Program-made: the position numbers and the translations under genes
Part shown: positions 16,338 through 25,456 of the stretch, piece after piece
Layout of the letters: every line of letters starts with the position of its first letter
Position numbering within the stretch: the first letter of the stretch is position 1
The notes under the pieces: generated by a model
What the model was told of the DNA's origin: nothing
Databases searched by the model: none
The model's input: only the letters and a program-made list of their open reading frames with translations
NCBI GenBank assembly: GCA_001029295.1
Contig: LDXJ01000060.1
Location: 127-64,126, forward strand
Reading direction: 5' to 3'
Origin: Peptococcaceae bacterium CEB3
GTDB taxonomy: Bacteria; Bacillota; Desulfitobacteriia; Desulfitobacteriales; Desulfitobacteriaceae
Length of the DNA stretch: 64,000 bases

Positions 16338-16898
16338 TTAGGAATCGAGAGATTGTTGGATGACCTGTTTTGCTTCATCCAGGGGGCCGATCGTGTAGAC
16401 GCCTCTGAGAATTCGATTTAACCGATCGAGGCTCTCGATGTGACGAATCGTCTCCTGAAGACCCTGCGAGTCCGGACCAAAGCGCACTTCAAGGTATTGA
16501 CAGATGGCATCCGCTTTCGCTTCAGCTCTACCTTCTGCTCTACCTTCTGTTTTACCTTTTGCTTCGCCTTCTGCTTTTGCCTCTTGCACTTTCAATTCGG
16601 CGGCCCGTGCCGCCGTCATGCGATCCATAAGGGCCTTTCTGCGATCAAAATAGAGTTCCCGCAGTTTAGGGTCGCCGCTCATGTTTTCCCAATCCTTCAT
16701 CGCCCGGTCAATCATCGGATCTTCCACTGCAATTGCCTCCAGTTGCTGGCGGATCTCCTCGTCCTCGTTGCCGTCGAGTAAGAAAAACCAGCGGACTAAA
16801 CGGTCTTGTTGGGGTGTGACTTCTTTTTGCCGCCATTTCCTACGTAACTTCGGTAATTCGATATAATGCTGCGCTAAGGCATCGGTGAGTAAAAAGTT
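16338..16898 (-). pseudogene. Rpn-family nuclease, 5'-truncated copy 2
   Basis: Nearly identical to copy 1 from the C-terminus up to LLTDALAQHYIELPKL, then cut at about 16898, where CCCCTAGGGGACTGG begins. An Ala/Glu/Lys-rich expansion (EGEAKGKTEGRAEGRAEAKA) makes the middle longer than in copy 1, consistent with slippage in a degenerate repeat. A GTG at 16727 could start a 129-residue product, but the catalytic core is missing. Confidence 0.85.
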
Positions 16899-16948
16899 CC
16901 CCTAGGGGACTGGTACATTCGAAGTATGGAAAAACAAAAAAGGCTCCA

Positions 16949-17368
16949 CTAACTTATAACAATGAATGGCTTGCCTAAAAATATTAGACTATTGGGTATG
17001 TGTATCGAGTTCCACTTTGACTTTTTTCCGATTTTAATTTCAGAATTTCTGGCAACTCTCCGGGCTTTCTTTTCGTCCAGTAACAGATAATCCGCTCCTA
17101 GCTCCTTTGCCAGCACAACAGCCTCAGCCTCCCCAGGATCAAGGTCTATTTGAAGCAGGGAAACAGCGAGGAGATTTTGTACCTCTCTTTTTATTATCCA
17201 TGAGGCATTAGCAACCTCCTTTACACCCGGTCTTCCGGTTCCTTCCGATACCACCTCCTTGTATACGGCGCTGGGTACAATTATGCTGCCGAATATGACG
17301 TGCAAGAGCTCAAATTCATTGATCCTGGACAAAGCAATGAGAGGGGTTGAGTTAGAGACGATTTTCAT
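16949..17368 (-). CDS. DUF3368 PIN-like toxin, C-terminus altered
   Basis: The start MKIVSNSTPLIALSRINEFE is a typical DUF3368 opening, where the Asn-Ser-Thr-Pro segment contributes to the PIN fold. A later IDLDPGEAEAVVLAKELGAD and LLLDEKKARRVARN carry the acidic residues. After ARNSEIKI the family's usual TGTLGVL-type ending is missing and the frame reads GKKSKWNSIHIP, indicating a frameshift or truncation near 17030. The gene overlaps the end of the UPF0175 gene by 17 bases. Activity may be lost. The GTG/TTG codons upstream of 17368 lie inside the antitoxin gene and are not preferred. Confidence 0.75.
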   Translation of the reverse strand: MKIVSNSTPLIALSRINEFELLHVIFGSIIVPSAVYKEVVSEGTGRPGVKEVANASWIIKREVQNLLAVSLLQIDLDPGEAEAVVLAKELGADYLLLDEKKARRVARNSEIKIGKKSKWNSIHIPNSLIFLGKPFIVIS

Positions 17369-17645
17369 CTTGTAAAAACTCCTTAACCGATGATAAATCT
17401 TCATCTAATTCACGAATGTCATAGTTAAGGGGTATATTGTGACTTGCCAAAAAATCCAAGAAATCTTGTTTGGATACATTGGCTATTTGGGCTGCTTTAC
17501 CTAAAGATAGACTGCCGTCAGCATAGAAAGTGGCAGCCAGTCTTTTTAAAGCCTCAGCTTTTATTAGTGTCTGACTGATGATTGGATTTCTAAAGAATAA
17601 ATCTTTGGGTAATTCAAATTCTATTTTTATCGTTTCGCCCGACAT
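17352..17645 (-). CDS. UPF0175-family antitoxin
   Basis: The product is 97 residues. The block ALKRLAATFYADGSLSLGKA AQIANVSKQDFLDFLASHNI is the conserved UPF0175 helix-turn-helix-like core. These proteins are partners of DUF3368 PIN-like proteins, as here, with the antitoxin first and an overlapping toxin. GGGAGGAGAAAAAC precedes the start on the minus strand. The pair is inserted between the truncated Rpn copy 2 and the dispersed 200-base repeat. Confidence 0.85.
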   Translation of the reverse strand: MSGETIKIEFELPKDLFFRNPIISQTLIKAEALKRLAATFYADGSLSLGKAAQIANVSKQDFLDFLASHNIPLNYDIRELDEDLSSVKEFLQDENRL

Positions 17646-17714
17646 GTTTTTCTCCTCCCGGATGTTTATTCAATGAATTATGTAATATTATACCATAAAT
17701 TGCGTCCAATCTCA

Positions 17715-17905
17715 ACTGGCTCTGAGTTGCAATTCGGGCTGGTTTGAGTGACGAATTGGCGCGCATACACACCTCAACGTGCCTAACGACCGCCTATTCG
17801 ACATAATAAGGGAAATCTTGTGACTTCGAGGAAGGATTTTCCCTATGGGTGACGAATAGTGCTATTCAGTGGGAATAAGGTCCTAAAGAAGTCCCAGGGA
17901 CAGGT
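17715..17905. repeat. Dispersed ~200-base repeat, copy 2
   Basis: Matches 8145-8330 from CTGAGTTGCAATTCGGGCTG to CAGGGACAGGTGGAG with scattered changes. In copy 1 the Rpn remnant abuts this repeat; here a toxin-antitoxin pair lies between them. A half hairpin (GGGAATTGTGCCGGAATCTG at 17919) follows. Confidence 0.75.
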
Positions 17906-18064
17906 GGAGTGCGTTGGGAATTGTGCCGGAATCTGGCCCCAACACAACGTCGGGTTGGCTCACAGCGACTGCTCAGTTCATTAGGCAGTGTCATGCCCAG
18001 ATCTCTGAACCCATTAAAGAACATGTTTGTCAATCGCAACTTTGGTGAAGGGAGGTGTTTGTCG

Positions 18065-18634
18065 ATGAACGTGATAAAAACGCACTTGCCCGGGGTCCTC
18101 ATTATTGAGCCGGATATCTTCGGGGATAAGCGGGGCTTTTTTATGGAGACATGGAATAGGGTGCGCTATGGGGACAAGGGCCTCGCGGTCAACTTCGTCC
18201 AGGACAACCTTTCTTTTTCCCAAAAAGGGGTGCTCCGGGGCCTTCACTTCCAGTACCCGAACCCGCAGGGAAAGCTGGTCTACGTCCTGCAAGGAGAAGT
18301 CTTTGACGTGTCGGTGGACATCCGGCTCGGTTCCCCGACCTTCGGCCGCTGGCAGGGAGTGACCCTTTCGGGTGAGAACAAGAGGCAATTCTACATACCG
18401 GAAGGGTTTGCCCATGGCTTTTGCGTAACCAGCGATACGGCTCTCTTTGCCTATAAGTGCACGGAGGTTTACACCCCGAAAGCCGAGCACGGGCTCATCT
18501 GGAATGACCCTGATCTCGGCATTGACTGGCCGGTGGCTGAGCCGTTATTATCTGAGAAGGACACGGTCTATCCCAGACTGCGTGATTTAGGGTCTAGGGT
18601 TTTGCCAAGGTACGCAAAGTCCGGTTCGGAGTAG
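18065..18634 (+). CDS. rfbC: dTDP-4-dehydrorhamnose 3,5-epimerase
   Basis: The product is 189 residues, the family length. RmlC converts dTDP-4-keto-6-deoxyglucose to the rhamnose-series sugar for cell-surface polysaccharide. Visible features are FGDKRGFFMETWN, VQDNLSFSQKGVLRGLHFQY (catalytic His in RGLHFQ), VDIRLGSPTFGRW and YIPEGFAHGFCV. GAAGGGAGGTG lies eight bases before ATG 18065. The other rml genes are not in the window, so the gene is isolated from its pathway. The frame opens upstream into repeat debris, which I exclude. Confidence 0.93.
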   Translation: MNVIKTHLPGVLIIEPDIFGDKRGFFMETWNRVRYGDKGLAVNFVQDNLSFSQKGVLRGLHFQYPNPQGKLVYVLQGEVFDVSVDIRLGSPTFGRWQGVTLSGENKRQFYIPEGFAHGFCVTSDTALFAYKCTEVYTPKAEHGLIWNDPDLGIDWPVAEPLLSEKDTVYPRLRDLGSRVLPRYAKSGSE

Positions 18635-18784
18635 GAAGCAGGGCGTAGTTGGAGCGTTGGCAAGGCTTTGCTAAAGCCGGGGGAGTGCCGGATGAAGCGG
18701 GGCTCAAGTGAAACTCGGCCCGGGAGGCGAAGCTGTCAAAGCAGTCAAAGGAAGCCCCTCTCCCTTGCAGCGAAAGGATAAAAG

Positions 18785-19329
18785 ATGTTCATTTTTGGTC
18801 ACGTGGGGTTTACGACCTTAGCCGCGAAAGGTGTGGAAAAGGTAACAGGCGAAAAGAGGATGGATTACAGGCTGGTGGTCGTCGGCTCCATTCTGCCCGA
18901 TCTTATTGACAAACCCATCGGGAGGATCCTGTTTCAGAGCAGGTTCGAGAGTGGGAGGGTCTATGCCCATACTCTGGCCTTTGTCATCCTCCTCACTGCG
19001 ATCGGGTTATACAGGTTCTAAGGTATGACAAAATCGGCGTTTTGACCTTGGCGGGAGGGAGTGCTTTGCATGAGGTGTTCGACCGCATGTGGATGTTTCC
19101 GAAGACCTGGTTTTGGCCGCTCCTAAGCCCACAGCTCGGCCGAGCGGCAAACGGAGCTGTTCCCGCGGCGAGGATGGCCTGGGTGTATTCCGAATTCCAG
19201 GGTCTCATGACGGATCCCTACGTTTACGTCTCCGAAATCATGGGGTTTCTCATCACAGTTTACTTCGTCGTTAGACTTTACCGGCGGCATGGGTTTTCGA
19301 TATTCCTTAGAACGGGCAAAATGGTGTAG
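18785..19329 (+). pseudogene. YdjM-like membrane-bound hydrolase, single frameshift
   Basis: The first frame (18785-19021) gives MFIFGHVGFTTLAAKGVEKV, VVVGSILPDLIDKPIGRILF and YAHTLAFVILLTA, a YdjM/DUF457-type start in which His and Asp residues line a metal site between membrane helices. The continuation from about 19010 is one frame over: RYDKIGVLTLAGGSALHEVF DRMW and a last helix ending in VYFVVRLYRRHG. A single-base change near 19000-19015 explains the break, so this could be a recent mutation or a base-call error. Another YdjM-like gene lies at 36500. Confidence 0.7.
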
Positions 19330-19557
19330 GGCGAATTTCTTCACTCCGGATAGAGGGGAAGACGGGACAGTAGATATGGCCCGGATAGAACCAAAGTGTC
19401 CAAGCGAAAACGCGGGTGATTATAAAGAAGTTGCTGAAGAAATATGGCTGCCACCCAGACAAGAGGGAGAAAACGGTCCTGGCGGCTATGGAACAAGCGG
19501 GGTTCATGTGTTTAAACGAAACGGAAATGGATAAGTGGGTCGAAAGGTGGGGTTTCT

Positions 19558-20160
19558 ATGGGATCCAGAGATGACACGCGCCACTTGCCCCCCAAAACTG
19601 GGGAGAAGGGTCAACTATCAAGGGAGGGCTCCTTCGCTGAATCTAAAGAACCGGACGAACCTGAGAAACCATGTTATTCCACGGCTATCTTCATGAGACT
19701 TGGTATCAATAAGTCTTTAAAATTGACTGGGTCGCAAACAATAGCGGTGTATAAAGGGTTTTGTGATACCAATGGTGCGGTATGGTTCTCAACTGATTCC
19801 TTGGCCACCGGTATGGCAGAAAAGAAGGAGGAAGAGTTTGTCAGGGCCGTCAAGGATGGGTTTGTCGTAGAGATGTACTTTGCTATCGGGAAGAAAGGAG
19901 AAGGAACAAACGAAATCGCGTACAAAGCTGAAGTTATCGATATCGTCTCAGACGCCATCGGGAGGAGGTCGCCTGACAAGAATTTAACCCCTGCCGAATG
20001 GGAGACAGATAGGAGCAGGATATGGATTAAGCTCCAAAAGCTGGTTCCTTTTACCTCTTTGACAACTGCAGATTTTATCGTGGCGAGTACGGGAAATGTC
20101 TTAGTCGATTCTATTCGCCGGTCTCAGTACCATTTCGGATACATCAGGCGGAAATTATGA
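19558..20160 (+). CDS. Uncharacterised 200-residue protein
   Basis: ATG 19558 follows AAAGGTGGGG at good spacing. The first 40 residues are charged and low in complexity. The rest looks globular: YSTAIFMRLGINKSLKL, GAVWFSTDSLATGM, YKAEVIDIVSD, IWIKLQKLVPFTSLTTADFI. The alternation of beta-strand-like segments with VWFS and a late I-W-I-K recalls EVE/PUA-like folds, but this is a weak resemblance. No membrane segment or signal peptide is present. The neighbours do not suggest a pathway. Confidence 0.6.
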   Translation: MGSRDDTRHLPPKTGEKGQLSREGSFAESKEPDEPEKPCYSTAIFMRLGINKSLKLTGSQTIAVYKGFCDTNGAVWFSTDSLATGMAEKKEEEFVRAVKDGFVVEMYFAIGKKGEGTNEIAYKAEVIDIVSDAIGRRSPDKNLTPAEWETDRSRIWIKLQKLVPFTSLTTADFIVASTGNVLVDSIRRSQYHFGYIRRKL

Positions 20161-20430
20161 GGTTTGATCCGTAGCCTATGAACACCATCGAGCGGCTTCT
20201 TGTCCGACTTCATAACGGAAGGGCCTGCATCTCTTGCAAAGTTGGCTTGGACGACATTCGCACGACTGGGAGTTACGGTGAGCGACCGGTGCATTCCGGT
20301 TGTCGCCAAGGGGTAGCTAGGGCCTACAAATGGGAGGACAGCTCGGCAAAGGCGGGACAGCTTGGCTTCACACCTGCAAAGGAGCACTGACAATTTCTCC
20401 GACACTTCTCCTATCCGGACGGAGGTGAAG

Positions 20431-20556
20431 ATGATGCCGTGGAAACCCTGGAAGGGAGCCTTTTTACAAAAACCCAGTCGTCAGGAAGTCATGATGATCC
20501 TAGCCGTCGCGCTGGTTTCCGCTCTGGTTATTGTGTTCTACATGCTGCGTTCCTAG
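20431..20556 (+). CDS. Small single-pass membrane protein, 41 residues
   Basis: ATG 20431 has GGAGGTGAAG directly upstream. The peptide has a basic N-terminus (MMPWKPWKGAFLQKPSRQE) and one hydrophobic helix (VMMILAVALVSALVIVFYML) ending RS. A paralogue with the same layout lies at 44258-44380 (MPWKTFKSSFLQRPNRQEV), which argues that both are real genes. It sits 12 bases before the membrane-anchored protein at 20569, probably in the same transcript. The family is unknown to me. Confidence 0.7.
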   Translation: MMPWKPWKGAFLQKPSRQEVMMILAVALVSALVIVFYMLRS

Positions 20557-20568
20557 GGACCACGGAGA

Positions 20569-21399
20569 ATGGGTGGAAAAGAAGTGAAAAACACACTGAA
20601 TAAGGCAATGAAGAAGACGACGAAAAAGACAATGAAGAAGAAACTTCTGGCAGTGACAAGCGTTATCGTTGTGGTGTTGGCCGTTGTGGGCCTCTGGGGA
20701 TATAATACCTTTTTCAGGGCTAACCCCCAAGTGAAGCAACAGCTCTATCACCAGTTCGGAGCGAATTTCTTCAACACATTTCCGGATAGCGCAGGGGGGA
20801 AGACTGCCGCTGCTGTTGGGGGCGTAAGCGGGCAGGGTGCCGGGGTGAAGCCGGGAACAGGTACACAATCACTTGGATCCACTGGGTCCACCACGCCTTC
20901 CGATCCGTCCCGAGGTGCTGCTGGGGGTTTGCCGACGAGCGCCGGCCTGGGGAGCGGGTATCCTAGTAACGCGGCCACGGCAGGGGCTGGACCGAGCAAC
21001 AGCGAGCCCGCAACAGTAGAGTCACCAGGCGGGAACGCCACCGCCCAGCCGCTCACGGAGGCGGGGGTTGTCCGGAAGTACATGCCGGAAATCCAATCCT
21101 TGCAAAGCGTGGCCCTCAGCCGTCTGGATACGTTGTACGCGGCGGCTGTTCAGGAGTACCGCCAGGAGAAGGCAACAGGGAGGGTCAACCGTGCGGCCTT
21201 AGCCCAGAAATATATTCAGGCGGGAAACCTCTTGGAGGGTAATGTTGACGGGCGCTTCTACTCTATCCTCGGCTCTATGCAGTCCGAGTTGGTCTCCGAC
21301 GGCCTCCCGACGGACCAAGTGGGGGTGATCAAGAGGGAATATGAAGCGGCCAAAGCGGCCAGACGCTCAGCGATTCTGGGGAAGGCGTTAGGGGGGTAG
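20569..21399 (+). CDS. Membrane-anchored protein with Gly/Ser/Thr-rich linker
   Basis: The product is 276 residues. A Lys/Thr-rich cytosolic start (KKTTKKTMKKK) leads into one transmembrane helix (LLAVTSVIVVVLAVVGLWGY), then a Gly/Ser/Thr/Pro-rich extracellular linker of about 90 residues and a helical C-terminal domain (VVRKYMPEIQSLQSVALSRL ... ALAQKYIQAGNLLEGNVDGR). I do not recognise the domain; it has the look of a four-helix extracytoplasmic domain. Two degraded copies of its 3' end occur at 2560 and 10975. The small membrane protein upstream may work with it. The start could also be GTG 20584. Confidence 0.75.
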   Translation: MGGKEVKNTLNKAMKKTTKKTMKKKLLAVTSVIVVVLAVVGLWGYNTFFRANPQVKQQLYHQFGANFFNTFPDSAGGKTAAAVGGVSGQGAGVKPGTGTQSLGSTGSTTPSDPSRGAAGGLPTSAGLGSGYPSNAATAGAGPSNSEPATVESPGGNATAQPLTEAGVVRKYMPEIQSLQSVALSRLDTLYAAAVQEYRQEKATGRVNRAALAQKYIQAGNLLEGNVDGRFYSILGSMQSELVSDGLPTDQVGVIKREYEAAKAARRSAILGKALGG

Positions 21400-22103
21400 G
21401 CCAGAAAGTAGAAACCGTTTATCTAAACCGGGCAAGCAGGCAAGCGGTCCTGCCAATGTGGAACTCATAGATGTGGGTAATGACTGGTGTTCAGTGTTAC
21501 CGCGCTGAATTGCTAGGGAAGGGTCTCCAGGCCAGGTCAATCCCTTAAGGTCCGCGATTTAATGCAAATATTTCCTGTGCGCTTGCAGGAATCGTCGGAA
21601 AGATGTCGAAAGCTGAAACACAGTGGGCAAACAATGGTCAGCCCTTGCCCCGCATTCACTGATCTTTGAAAGAGAAGTATTGAGGATCTGGTGAATGCAC
21701 ATGATTGCAAGGAAACGCGCCATCTTGGGCGCGTGAGCCCGGTTTCCGAGGCAAAGCCCTCGACTTGTGAGTCAATATGTTCTAGTGGACATCCCATGTG
21801 GAGTGCGTAATTAGGAATGCAAAGGAAAGATACGTAGAAATCCTTAGTTTTTAGCACTTTGCGAGATATATGACTTTTACCACAGATGGCGAAATAATAT
21901 AGAATTTATTTAGGTTGGCCAAAAAAGAAAACATGCAAAAGTATGCGCTATGTCATATAACGGTGGTGACTATGGACATTCATAGCAAGGAACAGGTGTG
22001 ATATGAAGACTCAGATTCTTCAATAGTGTCATCAAGATACAAACTCGACAAGTCATGGATGCAAACACTAAAGATAGCTTTAGTAAGTTGAAGGGAGGAA
22101 AAT
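21400..22103. other. Gene-free interval before the defence island
   Basis: About 700 bases without a credible gene. The right part becomes AT-rich, matching the island. No terminal repeats or tRNA were found. Confidence 0.5.
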
Positions 22104-23246
22104 ATGAGTAACGATTTAACATTATTCTCTTCGCCCGAACTCAAGGATATAGTTCAAGACATGCGAGATTTGCTCTCACAAAGTTATCTAGCGTTCTTGC
22201 TAGGAGCCGGATGTAGCAAGAAGGCGGGGCTTCCGCTAATGCCTGAACTCACAGTTGAGGTTTTAGGACATGAGAAGATCGGCGTGGAAACTAAAAAGCT
22301 TCTCGGTAAAGTGAGTGAGGCGTTTTCTGGCGCAGAAGCCGCTACAATCGAAGATTATATGAGCGAAATCGTTGATCTCCTATCCGTTGCTGAGAGAAGA
22401 TCACGGCGTGGGGCTACGCAGTCCAAGGTCTTCGTAGGGGGGCAAGAGAAAGACGCAGTTGAGCTTCAGAATGTGCTTGATGAAATAAAACAGGCTGCAT
22501 CATCCGCTATTGGTGATAAGGAAGTTGATATTACAACGCACCAACAATTCGTCAGAGCAATCCACAATTCGCTACAAGCGGGTAAGTCTGGCAGGGGTGT
22601 TGATTACTTCATCCTCAACTATGATACATTAATCGAAGATGCGCTGGGCCTTGAGCGAGTTATCTATTTCGATGGCTTCTCCGGTGCGGCAACTGGTTGG
22701 TGGGAACCGAGTACGTTTAACATTAAGACTCACTTAAAGGCTGCACGTGTGTTTAAGATTCATGGATCTATTGACTGGTGTTTGCTTGAAGGTGATACCC
22801 TACCAAGACGTATTCGCTCGGGAATCGAGACTAAGTTCGCCAAAAATCACATTCTAATCTACCCCGCCTCGACAAAATATCAGGAAACACAGCGTAATCC
22901 ATTCGCTCAAATGCTTCAACATATGCGTGAAAGCCTTTGCCCCAGCGAGGGAAAGGAAATGGTTCTGGCGATTTGCGGATACAGCTTCGGTGACTCACAT
23001 ATTGACTTGGAAATCGAAAACGCCTTGTACCAATCAGAGGGGCGCCTCACAATAGCGGCCTTTATAGGTACGGATGAGCCGGAAGGGAAATTGAGCAACT
23101 GGTTAGCTGATTCCACTATTTCACAACAGATTAGGGTTTATGCCAACAAGGGTTTTTTTCATGGTGATAAGGCTCTCAGGTTGGATAATAATACGCCATG
23201 GTGGAAATTTGAGATTCTATCAAGGCTACTGGGAGGGGAACGATGA
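22104..23246 (+). CDS. sir2: SIR2-family NADase of a SIR2-HerA (Nezha) defence system
   Basis: The product is 380 residues. SIR2 fold signatures are present: FLLGAGCSKKAGLPLM near residues 30-45 (NAD-binding loop), FILNYDTLIEDAL near 170 with the Asn and Asp of the active site, and VFKIHGSIDW near 217 carrying the catalytic His. Bacterial SIR2 effectors of this type deplete NAD when phage infection is sensed. ATGA overlaps the next gene, a HerA ATPase, and the pair matches the described SIR2-HerA antiphage system, in which a HerA hexamer and SIR2 form a complex. GGGAGGAAAAT precedes the ATG. All key motifs are intact, so the system may be functional. Confidence 0.92.
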   Translation: MSNDLTLFSSPELKDIVQDMRDLLSQSYLAFLLGAGCSKKAGLPLMPELTVEVLGHEKIGVETKKLLGKVSEAFSGAEAATIEDYMSEIVDLLSVAERRSRRGATQSKVFVGGQEKDAVELQNVLDEIKQAASSAIGDKEVDITTHQQFVRAIHNSLQAGKSGRGVDYFILNYDTLIEDALGLERVIYFDGFSGAATGWWEPSTFNIKTHLKAARVFKIHGSIDWCLLEGDTLPRRIRSGIETKFAKNHILIYPASTKYQETQRNPFAQMLQHMRESLCPSEGKEMVLAICGYSFGDSHIDLEIENALYQSEGRLTIAAFIGTDEPEGKLSNWLADSTISQQIRVYANKGFFHGDKALRLDNNTPWWKFEILSRLLGGER

Positions 23247-25003
23247 AGGCGAAAAGAAATCCAAACGAGCCAATCTCTAATCTGGAAATTGGTGCAGTGA
23301 TCGAAGTCGATGGAACACATATCGTTGCCGAGTTGGAGCCGATGATTACAGAACTCACTCGTGTTTACGGTGGGATCATCTACCCGATTGGCCAATTCGG
23401 CTCGATCATCAAGATACATTATGGAGCAAGGCTTATATTTGGTTATGTAGGACGTCTCCGCATGAAGTCCGAGTACGAACGCGACAAGGGACTTGCTCTG
23501 GAATCAGACGGAAGCGCACGCATTATCGAGGCTGATCTGTTTGGTGAGGGTGAATGGGTTTTCGACAACAGTGAGTGGAGGTTGGATTTTGAGCGTGGCG
23601 TGACCACCTTTCCTTTGCCCCAGCAGAAAATATATTTGACACCGCGCAATGAACTCGGCTTCATTTATGGTCAAGGAACCAGATCTGTGATTCTCATCGG
23701 TGAACACGTTGGATCAGGTGGAACCCCTTGCTATGCTGAAATGAATGAGCTTCTTGGTAAGCACACAGCGATATTAGGATCTACAGGATCTGGAAAGTCG
23801 GGAACAGTTGCCGCGCTCCTGCATGCAATTCTTGACAGAGGAAGCGACGTTGGACATCAAAACTGGCATCCTCAAATTATCGTTCTTGATCCGCATAATG
23901 AATATGGTGCGGCCTTTCCTAGTCACATTCGCCTATGTACCGATGAAAATTCACTCGCGCTTCCATATTGGCTTTTGAATATGGAAGAAACTGTTTCCCT
24001 GTTTGTTGGTAAGACTGAAGAAGCCGCAACATCTCAGACAAACATCGTCAAGAATGCGCTTCTCACTGCTCGACAAGACGGTGCTGGTAAGATTGGCATA
24101 TCGCCTAATGACATTAACGTAGATTCGCCGATCCCATACGTTTTGGGAAATCCAACCGGTCTCGATGATTTTGGGAAACGAAATGGAATTTTGGACGAAG
24201 ACGGATTTATTGGAGCAGTTAACAAACAGCGTCCTAATGGACAGAACCGCAAAGACCATGAAGGATTTAACAAGGTTATCCGAAAAGTTGACTCTCTTTG
24301 TAGAGATGGCCGTTTAAAATTCATGATGCAAGGTTGGGATGGCGTTGCCGATCCTTTACCAGAGGTAGTCAAGCAATTCCTTGGAGATAGCAATCCTATA
24401 CGAATCGTAGACCTATCTGGTGTCCCAAACGAAGTGGCAGGTGCGGCAAGTTCCGCAATTGCTCGAACGCTCTTTTCCGTGAAACTATGGCAGACACGTG
24501 AGGAGCGTGAAAGTAACCCGGTTCTACTTGTTTGCGAGGAAGCGCATCGCTATGTGCCGAATCGTGGTGAAGCGCAATACGAAGCCGCCCAGGATGCAAT
24601 CCGACGTCTTGCTAAAGAAGGGCGCAAGTACGGCATTGGCTTGATGCTCGTTTCGCAACGACCGAGTGAGGTGGAGGCTACCGTGCTTTCCCAGTGTAAC
24701 TCATGGATAGTCTTGCGCATCACGAACGACTCGGATCGTAGCCATGTCCAAGGAATACTGCCAGATTCACTGGCAGGGTTGACTAAGGTGCTTTCCGGAC
24801 TTCGTCGCAGGGAAGCCATTTTTGTGGGACAGGCCGCTGTCCTACCGTCACGTATTATGATTCGTGATCTTGTTAAAGACGGTAAACAGTTGCCTCGCTC
24901 TCAGGATATAAACTTTGATAGGGGCTGGCAAAGCAGCCCGATAACCGATGAGCACCTGACGAAGGTGGGCAAGAGGTGGCGTCTACAGAGAAGGGATGCG
25001 TGA
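23243..25003 (+). CDS. herA: HerA-type hexameric ATPase of the SIR2-HerA system
   Basis: The product is 586 residues. It has an N-terminal HAS-barrel-like segment (about residues 1-120), a RecA-like DUF87 core with Walker A LGSTGSGKSG near 176, VLDPHNEYG, Walker B with VLLVCEEAHRYVP near 428, and a sensor-like MLVSQRPSEVEATVLSQCN followed by the arginine-finger region RITNDSDRSHVQ. HerA ATPases are DNA translocases; paired with SIR2 they assemble a defence complex that combines ATPase, nuclease-like and NAD-consuming functions. It is translationally coupled to the SIR2 gene. No separate NurA nuclease gene is present, consistent with SIR2-HerA rather than HerA-NurA. Confidence 0.93.
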   Translation: MKAKRNPNEPISNLEIGAVIEVDGTHIVAELEPMITELTRVYGGIIYPIGQFGSIIKIHYGARLIFGYVGRLRMKSEYERDKGLALESDGSARIIEADLFGEGEWVFDNSEWRLDFERGVTTFPLPQQKIYLTPRNELGFIYGQGTRSVILIGEHVGSGGTPCYAEMNELLGKHTAILGSTGSGKSGTVAALLHAILDRGSDVGHQNWHPQIIVLDPHNEYGAAFPSHIRLCTDENSLALPYWLLNMEETVSLFVGKTEEAATSQTNIVKNALLTARQDGAGKIGISPNDINVDSPIPYVLGNPTGLDDFGKRNGILDEDGFIGAVNKQRPNGQNRKDHEGFNKVIRKVDSLCRDGRLKFMMQGWDGVADPLPEVVKQFLGDSNPIRIVDLSGVPNEVAGAASSAIARTLFSVKLWQTREERESNPVLLVCEEAHRYVPNRGEAQYEAAQDAIRRLAKEGRKYGIGLMLVSQRPSEVEATVLSQCNSWIVLRITNDSDRSHVQGILPDSLAGLTKVLSGLRRREAIFVGQAAVLPSRIMIRDLVKDGKQLPRSQDINFDRGWQSSPITDEHLTKVGKRWRLQRRDA

Positions 25004-25456
25004 TAAACATCAGGCCTAACAACCGCATGTAATCCCACAGCGCTTTGCACCGCAGCTGATGGTGAGTATTAAAAAAACGAAAAAGAAAAAATAGGCGGAA
25101 AAAGCAAAAGTTTCTTCACACAAGCTAATAACAACCGAAAACTATGGCGTTATCCCCAGTAGGCGTAAGATATGATAAATCATACGATATGCGCTTTGTT
25201 TTTCAATTCAAAACATCATCATGCTATAAATACAATACAGCACATTAAGGCAATTGAATATTTGCGGAGTCAATGAAAAAACTTTATTTCCTGGTCTGGT
25301 GGTATTGGCAGATACATTGCCGATATATATCGAACGAACACAGATCATTTGATAATGCTGTAATTGATGGTGCGTAGGAGGCGAAATGGATATGCATTAG
25401 GCTAATAATCGGAACCTGAGCAGTATAGATGCGTATAGTCGGTAGTCGAGGAAAAT
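25004..25456. other. Gene-free interval between the two defence systems
   Basis: About 450 AT-rich bases with no credible ORF. It must contain the promoter for the Hachiman pair; no clear -35/-10 pair stood out. Confidence 0.5.

Noticed and set aside
19289-19534. An 81-codon ORF after the YdjM-like gene
   Set aside because: No ribosome site, no recognisable domain, and its first part is the YdjM gene read out of frame.
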